Assembly (NCBI GenBank): GCA_036272915.1
Contig: DATAXV010000138.1
Coordinates: forward strand, 1-17,916
Source of the DNA: DATAXV01 sp036272915
GTDB taxonomy: Bacteria > Chloroflexota > Dormibacteria > Dormibacterales > Dormibacteraceae
DNA: 17,916 nucleotides
Reading direction: 5' to 3'
The position numbers and the translations under genes are program-made. Positions 14,457-17,916 of the stretch are shown one piece after another. How positions within the stretch are numbered: the first letter of the stretch is position 1; the number at the start of each line of letters is the position of its first letter. Under the pieces are notes generated by a model that saw only the letters and a list, made by a program, of their open reading frames with translations, ran no database searches and was not told the DNA's origin.

Positions 14457-15267
14457 AGCCGGCCACCTTCTCCCGGTTCCGGGTCCAGAGCAGCCAGACC
14501 GCGGGCCACAGCACCAGGGCCCAGAGCAGCTGGCCGGCGAGGAGCGGGAGGATCGGGCCGGTCCCGGTGTAGATGCGGAGCGGGGCGGAGGCGGTGGCGG
14601 CAAAGGGGAGCCAGCCGAAGACGCCGCCCAGGCCCCAGGGCATCAGCGCCAGCGGGATGATCCCGCCGGAGAGCAGCGCGGTGGTGGCGTTGCGGATCTG
14701 CTCGATCAGCCAGATCGTCGTCCGGAGGCTGACGGTGAGGGCGGTGAAGGCGAAGTCGATGGCGAGGCCGACGGTGATGGCGAGGCCCAGGCTGAGCAGG
14801 AACGCGGCCAGCGCGATCGGGCTGGCCGGCGCCACGCTGACGTGGAGGAGCGAGGCGCCGAGGAGCATCGGCGCGGTGCCGAGGGCGAGGTCGGGCACCC
14901 ACCTGCCGGCCGTGGTGGCGAGAACCTGGGCGACCAGACCCTGGGGCCAGAGGAAGCGGCCGAGGATGCTCCCGTCCCAGAGGTGCTCGCCGAGGTCCGA
15001 GGTGAAGTTGAGCTGGGGCGCGAGGGCCTGGGCCAGGAGCGTGTAGGCGAGGACCGCGCCCAGGGGCATGCCGGCGGCCCCGGGGTGCGCGCCGAGGACG
15101 TCGCGCCAGATCGCGAGCATGACCAGCACGGCGACGAACCTGATCCCGATCGGGATCAGGAAGAGGGGGCCGTCGTTGAGCGGCTCGACGGCGCTGATGA
15201 GGGCGGTCGCCCCGTAGCCGCGGAGGCGGGCCAGGGACGTGACGATGGGGGACGGCACGGCATACAT
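14446..15267 (-). CDS. ABC-2-type permease (PF06182-like), first of two
   Basis: A 273-aa membrane protein with about six hydrophobic stretches. The opening GATALISAVEPLNDGPLFLIPIGIRFVAVLVMLAIW resembles the first helix of ABC_permease proteins. The middle LGEHLWDGSILGRFLWPQGLVAQ corresponds to the G-x-LD/LL-x-P motif of the paired permease. ISFWIEE-like TIWLIEQIRNATTALLSGGIIPLALMPWGLGGVFGWLPFA is the characteristic conserved block before the last helices. The ATG at 15267 is preceded by GGAG directly, so the ribosome site is poor. It is the first gene of the minus-strand ABC-sdh block. The 240 bp upstream contain the inverted repeats at 15312-15427. Confidence 0.85.
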   Translation of the reverse strand: MYAVPSPIVTSLARLRGYGATALISAVEPLNDGPLFLIPIGIRFVAVLVMLAIWRDVLGAHPGAAGMPLGAVLAYTLLAQALAPQLNFTSDLGEHLWDGSILGRFLWPQGLVAQVLATTAGRWVPDLALGTAPMLLGASLLHVSVAPASPIALAAFLLSLGLAITVGLAIDFAFTALTVSLRTTIWLIEQIRNATTALLSGGIIPLALMPWGLGGVFGWLPFAATASAPLRIYTGTGPILPLLAGQLLWALVLWPAVWLLWTRNREKVAGYGG

Positions 15268-15311
15268 CTCCAGGGATCGGTGGGGATGCAGCGAGAATGC
15301 GCGAACCGACG

Positions 15312-15427
15312 CCGCCCCTCAGGGCGGGTCCGGGATCGCGTCATGTCCTCGCTGCTCGCGTCGACGCGAAGGTCGCGAGCAGCGGGCTAGCCTCTTTGGG
15401 CGAGGGCCCTCATGCGCCAGCGGCGCA
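15312..15427. repeat. Cluster of four perfect inverted repeats in a divergent intergenic region
   Basis: Between the permease start (15267, minus) and the lipoprotein start (15505, plus) I see CCGCCC-CTCA-GGGCGG (15312-15327); an 11-bp perfect stem CGCTGCTCGCG/CGCGAGCAGCG around 13 nt (15350-15384), extendable to 13 bp with a G-T pair, whose loop side includes the self-palindrome CGCGTCGACGCG; GAGGGCCCTC (15402-15411); and TGCGCC-AGC-GGCGCA (15413-15427). This could be a structured leader RNA of the ABC operon, operators, or a terminator for an unseen transcript. No known riboswitch core was recognised. The rest of the region has no gene. Confidence 0.55.
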
Positions 15428-15490
15428 CATCTTCGTCCATGACCGTGAAGCCCATCGAAGCACAGGCAGCCCGTTCGCCGCAACTGCGGT

Positions 15491-15496
15491 TACCAT
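15491..15496 (+). promoter_or_regulatory. Candidate -10 box of the lipoprotein gene
   Basis: TACCAT, 8 nt before the ATG at 15505, identical to the hexamer before the methyltransferase ATG at 8447. No Shine-Dalgarno precedes the start. No convincing -35 box. Confidence 0.35.
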
Positions 15497-15504
15497 CGTG
15501 GGCC

Positions 15505-16044
15505 ATGGCTCGGCTCCTACCGGGCGTCGTGCTGGCGGCGCTGACGCTCGTGATCGCCGGCTGCGGCCCTCTCGGCGGCGGGAGCCCCAAGGCCGCGCCG
15601 ATCCCCAACACCTCGCCGGTGTCCACGCCGCAGGCGGGCCCGCCCGCAGCGGCTCAGGATCTGACCTTCTCCGGCGACCTCAGCGGCACCCTCACCACCC
15701 TGGTCGCCAACGACGCCGGCGAGCAGAGCTCCTGCACCGGTGTCGGGTCCCGGGCCCAGAACGAGTGGACCTCGACTCTCGACGGCTATCTGGGGTCGGC
15801 GGTGTACAGCGTGGTCGTGGTCGCCAAGCCCTATCGCGGGCCTGGTAGCTACGACTCGAGCGCGGTCACGGTCGAGGTCAACAGCGTCGACGACAAGCAG
15901 GTCTGGCAGTCGAGCACCGGCGATCCGGTGACCTTCAGCGTGGCCCGCAACGAGCTCACCGGCACGCTGCAGGCCACCCTCCACAGCGCCGATACCAACC
16001 AGCCCTCGCTCAAGGTCACCGGATCGTGGAGCTGCGAGCCCTGA
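15505..16044 (+). CDS. Secreted lipoprotein of unknown function
   Basis: A 179-aa exported lipoprotein. The N-terminus MARLLPGVVLAALTLVIAGC is a signal peptide ending in a lipobox (IAGC) with the lipidated Cys at residue 20. A Gly/Pro/Ala/Ser linker follows (GPLGGGSPKAAPIPNTSP) and then a beta-rich domain starting at DLTFSGDLSGTLTT. Mature cysteines in SSCTGVG and the C-terminal SWSCEP may pair as a disulfide. The domain repeats short strand patterns (LTFSGDLSGTL, YSVVVVAKPY, VTVEVNSVDD, TFSVARNELTGTLQATL, LKVTGSW), as in many actinobacterial surface lipoproteins, but I do not recognise the family. An upstream in-frame start at 15412 would bury the signal peptide. The neighbour is convergent, 9 bp away. 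Confidence 0.8.
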   Translation: MARLLPGVVLAALTLVIAGCGPLGGGSPKAAPIPNTSPVSTPQAGPPAAAQDLTFSGDLSGTLTTLVANDAGEQSSCTGVGSRAQNEWTSTLDGYLGSAVYSVVVVAKPYRGPGSYDSSAVTVEVNSVDDKQVWQSSTGDPVTFSVARNELTGTLQATLHSADTNQPSLKVTGSWSCEP

Positions 16045-16053
16045 GCTGAGCCG

Positions 16054-16494
16054 TCAGACCGCGCCACCCTCGGCGGGGGCGCGGAGGTCGACCCGGTCGA
16101 GCGGGCTCCAGTAGTCGCGGATGGAGAGGATCCGTCCCTCCCTGGCTCGCAGCACGATGACGTCGGAGAAGGTGAAGGGCCCCTCGCCGCCGGCCTGCTC
16201 ACCGTGAACCTCGAACTCGGCCACCACCACCTCGGGATCGGTGGTCTCGTGCATCTCGCGGTAGTCGATGCCGGTCAGCCTGGCCTGACGGCCGGCCCGC
16301 TCGGCCCCGGCCCGGAAGAGGGCTCGGATCGCGTCACCGCCCTCGATGCGGCGGGGCACGCCCGGAGGGGCGAAGGGGATCTCGAAGACGGCGTCGTCGG
16401 CGAAGAGGTCGGCGTAGGCGTCGAACCGGCCCTCGAGGATCAGCGTGTGCGTCTGCTCCAGCAGCTGCCGTGGCGTCGCGATCGTGTCGGACAT
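16054..16494 (-). CDS. SnoaL-like/NTF2-fold protein (ketosteroid isomerase-like)
   Basis: A 146-aa single-domain protein of the NTF2-like fold. LLEQTHTLILEGRFDAYADLFADDAVFEIPFAPPGVPRRIEGGDAIRALF is the standard opening of SnoaL-type proteins, followed by paired strands VVVAEFEVHGE, FTFSDVIVLRAREGRILSIRDYWSPL. Members act as small isomerases, hydrolases or ligand-binding proteins, and the substrate cannot be told from sequence. The ATG at 16494 has GGAGG 6 nt upstream, an excellent ribosome site and a contrast with the genes around it. The gene is divergent from the HD-GYP gene (124 bp between starts) and convergent with the lipoprotein. Confidence 0.88.
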   Translation of the reverse strand: MSDTIATPRQLLEQTHTLILEGRFDAYADLFADDAVFEIPFAPPGVPRRIEGGDAIRALFRAGAERAGRQARLTGIDYREMHETTDPEVVVAEFEVHGEQAGGEGPFTFSDVIVLRAREGRILSIRDYWSPLDRVDLRAPAEGGAV

Positions 16495-16584
16495 CGTGGA
16501 CCTCCGTATCTATCCGGAACGGTGACTCCGAATATGATAGCGGCACACGCCAGCGGCGACCTGGTGGCAATCGCGGGGTGGTGG

Positions 16585-16612
16585 TTGACGCCGGCCGGGC
16601 ACGGCTGATCAT
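16585..16612 (+). promoter_or_regulatory. Candidate leaderless promoter of the HD-GYP gene
   Basis: TTGACG (16585-16590, five of six -35 consensus bases), a 16-nt spacer and GATCAT (16607-16612) lie 6 nt before the GTG at 16619. GGAGG is present but only 1 nt from the GTG, too close to serve as a normal Shine-Dalgarno. Confidence 0.4.
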
Positions 16613-16618
16613 GGAGGC

Positions 16619-17916
16619 GTGGCACTCTCAGGCAGCGGCGCTACCGCCGGGTTCCGGCTCGCGGAGCTGCTCGCCACGGTCTCGCTGGCCAGCGATCTCG
16701 CCCACGACGTGCCCGCCGAGAGCGCGCTCCGTGACGCCCTGCTCGCGATCCGGCTGGGGCGGCTGGCGGGGTGGCCGGCCCAGGACCTCGCCGACGTCTA
16801 CTACCTGGCGCTGCTCTACCACATCGGGTGCACCGCCGCCGTCGATGCCCAGAGCCGGCTGGGCGCCGGCGACGACGTGGCCGTGCGCCGCTGGCTGTCC
16901 GAGGCCGACTTCTCCGACCGCCCCGAGCTGCTGCGCATCGCGATCGGCCGGCTCGGCCGGCAGTGGGGCCCGGTGGAGTGGGCGCGCGGCCTGGCCGCGC
17001 TGGCGACCGCGGGCCCGGGCATCCCGGTTGCGTTCGCGGGCATGGCCGAGGTCGCGGCCCGGCTGTCGTCGCGGCTCGGCGCCACCCCTCCGGTCAGCGC
17101 GGCCCTGGGCCACGCGTACGCGCGCTGGGACGGGAAGGTGTTCCCTGACGTCGCCAGCGGTCAGGGTCAGTCGGTAATCGCCCGGCTCGTCCACCTGGTC
17201 CACGTCGCCCAGACCTACGACCGGGCGGGCGGTGTGGAGTCGGCCGACACCGTGGTCCGGGAACGCACCGGGGGCGAGTTCGACCCCGAGCTCGCGCGCC
17301 TCTGGCTCGGCCACAGCCGCGAGGTGCTCGGCTCTCTGACCAGCGAGTCGGTGTGGGACGAGGTGCTCGCCGCCGAGCCCGAGCCTCATCGACTGGTGCC
17401 GGCATCGCACCTGGACACGGTCTTCGCCGCGTTCGCCGACTTCGTCGATCTGAAGTCGCCCTACACCCATGGCCACTCCACCCGGTTGGCCCGGCTGGTG
17501 GAGGATGCGGCCGGGGAGCTGGGCATGGCCCGGGCCGACGTGGTCACGCTGCGGCGCGCGGCCCAGGCCCACGACCTGGGGAATCTGAGCGTGCCCAACG
17601 TGGTCTGGTCGAAGCGGGGGTCGCTGAACCCGGCCCAGTGGGCACGGGTCCGCCTCCACGCGTACCACACCGAGCGGATCCTGGGGGTCAGCGACGCGCT
17701 CCGCGGTGCCGGGCAGGTGGCGGGGCTGCATCACGAACGGCTCGACGGGACCGGCTATCACCGCGAGTTGCCGGCCGTCGCGATCCCGCTCGCCGCGCGC
17801 GTCCTGATGGTGGCCGAGGCGTACCAGTCGATGACCGAGGAGCGCTCCTGGCGGCCGGCGATGACCCCGCGCGACGCGGCCGCCGAGGTCCGCCGCGAGG
17901 TGTCGGCGAGGCGGCT
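16619..17916 (+). CDS. HD-GYP-type phosphohydrolase with degenerate N-terminal HD repeat (3' end cut by window)
   Basis: At least 432 codons, open to the window edge. The C-terminal visible half is an HD-GYP-like domain: FAAFADFVDLKSPYTHGHSTRLARLVEDAAGELG, then AHDLGNLSVPNVVWSK (H318, D319), LHAYHTERIL and HHERLDGTGYHREL (HHE at 371-373, GY at 379-380). HD-GYP domains hydrolyse cyclic di-GMP or other nucleotides, but the P of GYP is H here (GYH), so activity may differ. Residues ~1-250 look like a diverged HD repeat (DLADVYYLALLYHIGCTAAVDAQSRLGAGDD). Such double-HD actinobacterial proteins often end in a LuxR-type DNA-binding domain, and the visible tail (AMTPRDAAAEVRREVSARR) fits this. The C-terminus is outside the window, so the regulator idea is inference. 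The start is GTG at 16619, the only start codon in the frame near the upstream stop. Confidence 0.82.
   Translation, partial: MALSGSGATAGFRLAELLATVSLASDLAHDVPAESALRDALLAIRLGRLAGWPAQDLADVYYLALLYHIGCTAAVDAQSRLGAGDDVAVRRWLSEADFSDRPELLRIAIGRLGRQWGPVEWARGLAALATAGPGIPVAFAGMAEVAARLSSRLGATPPVSAALGHAYARWDGKVFPDVASGQGQSVIARLVHLVHVAQTYDRAGGVESADTVVRERTGGEFDPELARLWLGHSREVLGSLTSESVWDEVLAAEPEPHRLVPASHLDTVFAAFADFVDLKSPYTHGHSTRLARLVEDAAGELGMARADVVTLRRAAQAHDLGNLSVPNVVWSKRGSLNPAQWARVRLHAYHTERILGVSDALRGAGQVAGLHHERLDGTGYHRELPAVAIPLAARVLMVAEAYQSMTEERSWRPAMTPRDAAAEVRREVSARR

Noticed and set aside
15268..15504. Possible T-box or known riboswitch in the ABC operon leader
   Set aside because: No T-box core, specifier stem or other recognisable riboswitch consensus was found on either strand. 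Only the inverted repeats are supported.
1..17916. CRISPR array, insertion sequence, tRNA or prophage genes
   Set aside because: No regularly spaced repeats, transposase or integrase motifs, terminal inverted repeats or tRNA-like sequences were seen.

Overview
The window is a high-GC stretch (roughly 70% by eye) of bacterial chromosome with dense, mostly short-spaced genes. I see no transposase, integrase, tRNA, rRNA or CRISPR array, and it reads as ordinary chromosome. The lineage is uncertain. A three-gene succinate dehydrogenase of the actinobacterial Sdh1 type (one fused membrane anchor, order C-A-B), a two-cysteine formylglycine-generating enzyme of the streptomycete pattern, frequent GTG/TTG starts, and starts that lack a Shine-Dalgarno but sit 6-8 nt after a -10 box point to Actinomycetota or a neighbouring high-GC phylum (Chloroflexota or Dormibacterota-like).

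Left third (1-6100). A CBS-domain ClC anion channel/antiporter runs leftward. It is divergent from an HPP-family membrane protein fused to a cupin. Next come two divergent MarR-family regulators, then a DUF3565-DUF1971 fusion protein and a formylglycine-generating enzyme on the plus strand. The ClC/HPP promoter region and the MarR/MarR promoter region carry nearly the same operator-like element: GCGAT-type direct repeats 27-28 bp apart flanking an inverted TGTATC, with a shared 12-mer TTCAGATACAAT on the minus strand. A related perfect palindrome lies at 195-211. I read this as a probable MarR regulon handling anions. Known roles of HPP proteins (nitrite transport), ClC proteins (chloride/nitrate) and DUF1971/YeaR (nitrate- and NO-responsive) suggest nitrate/nitrite or a similar anion stress, but that is inference.

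Middle (6269-9275). There is a YbjN/CesT-like small protein, two tandem SAM-dependent methyltransferases (one with a His-rich N-terminus) and a calcineurin-like phosphoesterase. The last three are packed head to tail on the minus strand. An 11-bp-stem hairpin at 9240-9275 separates them from the genes upstream.

Right-middle (9295-15267). A minus-strand block contains two ABC-2-type permeases (PF06182-like), their ATPase and then sdhC-sdhA-sdhB. Every junction overlaps or nearly touches, including a 10-nt overlap between the ABC ATPase and sdhC. The succinate dehydrogenase feeds electrons from succinate into the membrane quinone pool. The exporter substrate is unknown. The region between this block and the next gene (15268-15504) holds several perfect inverted repeats.

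Right end (15505-17916). A secreted lipoprotein, a SnoaL/NTF2-like protein and a large HD-GYP-type phosphohydrolase that is cut by the window edge. Nothing here is unmistakably a new system. The best leads are the shared operator linking the ClC, HPP-cupin and MarR genes, the HPP-cupin fusion itself, the repeated no-SD/-10 start architecture, and the structured 15.3-15.4 kb intergenic region.
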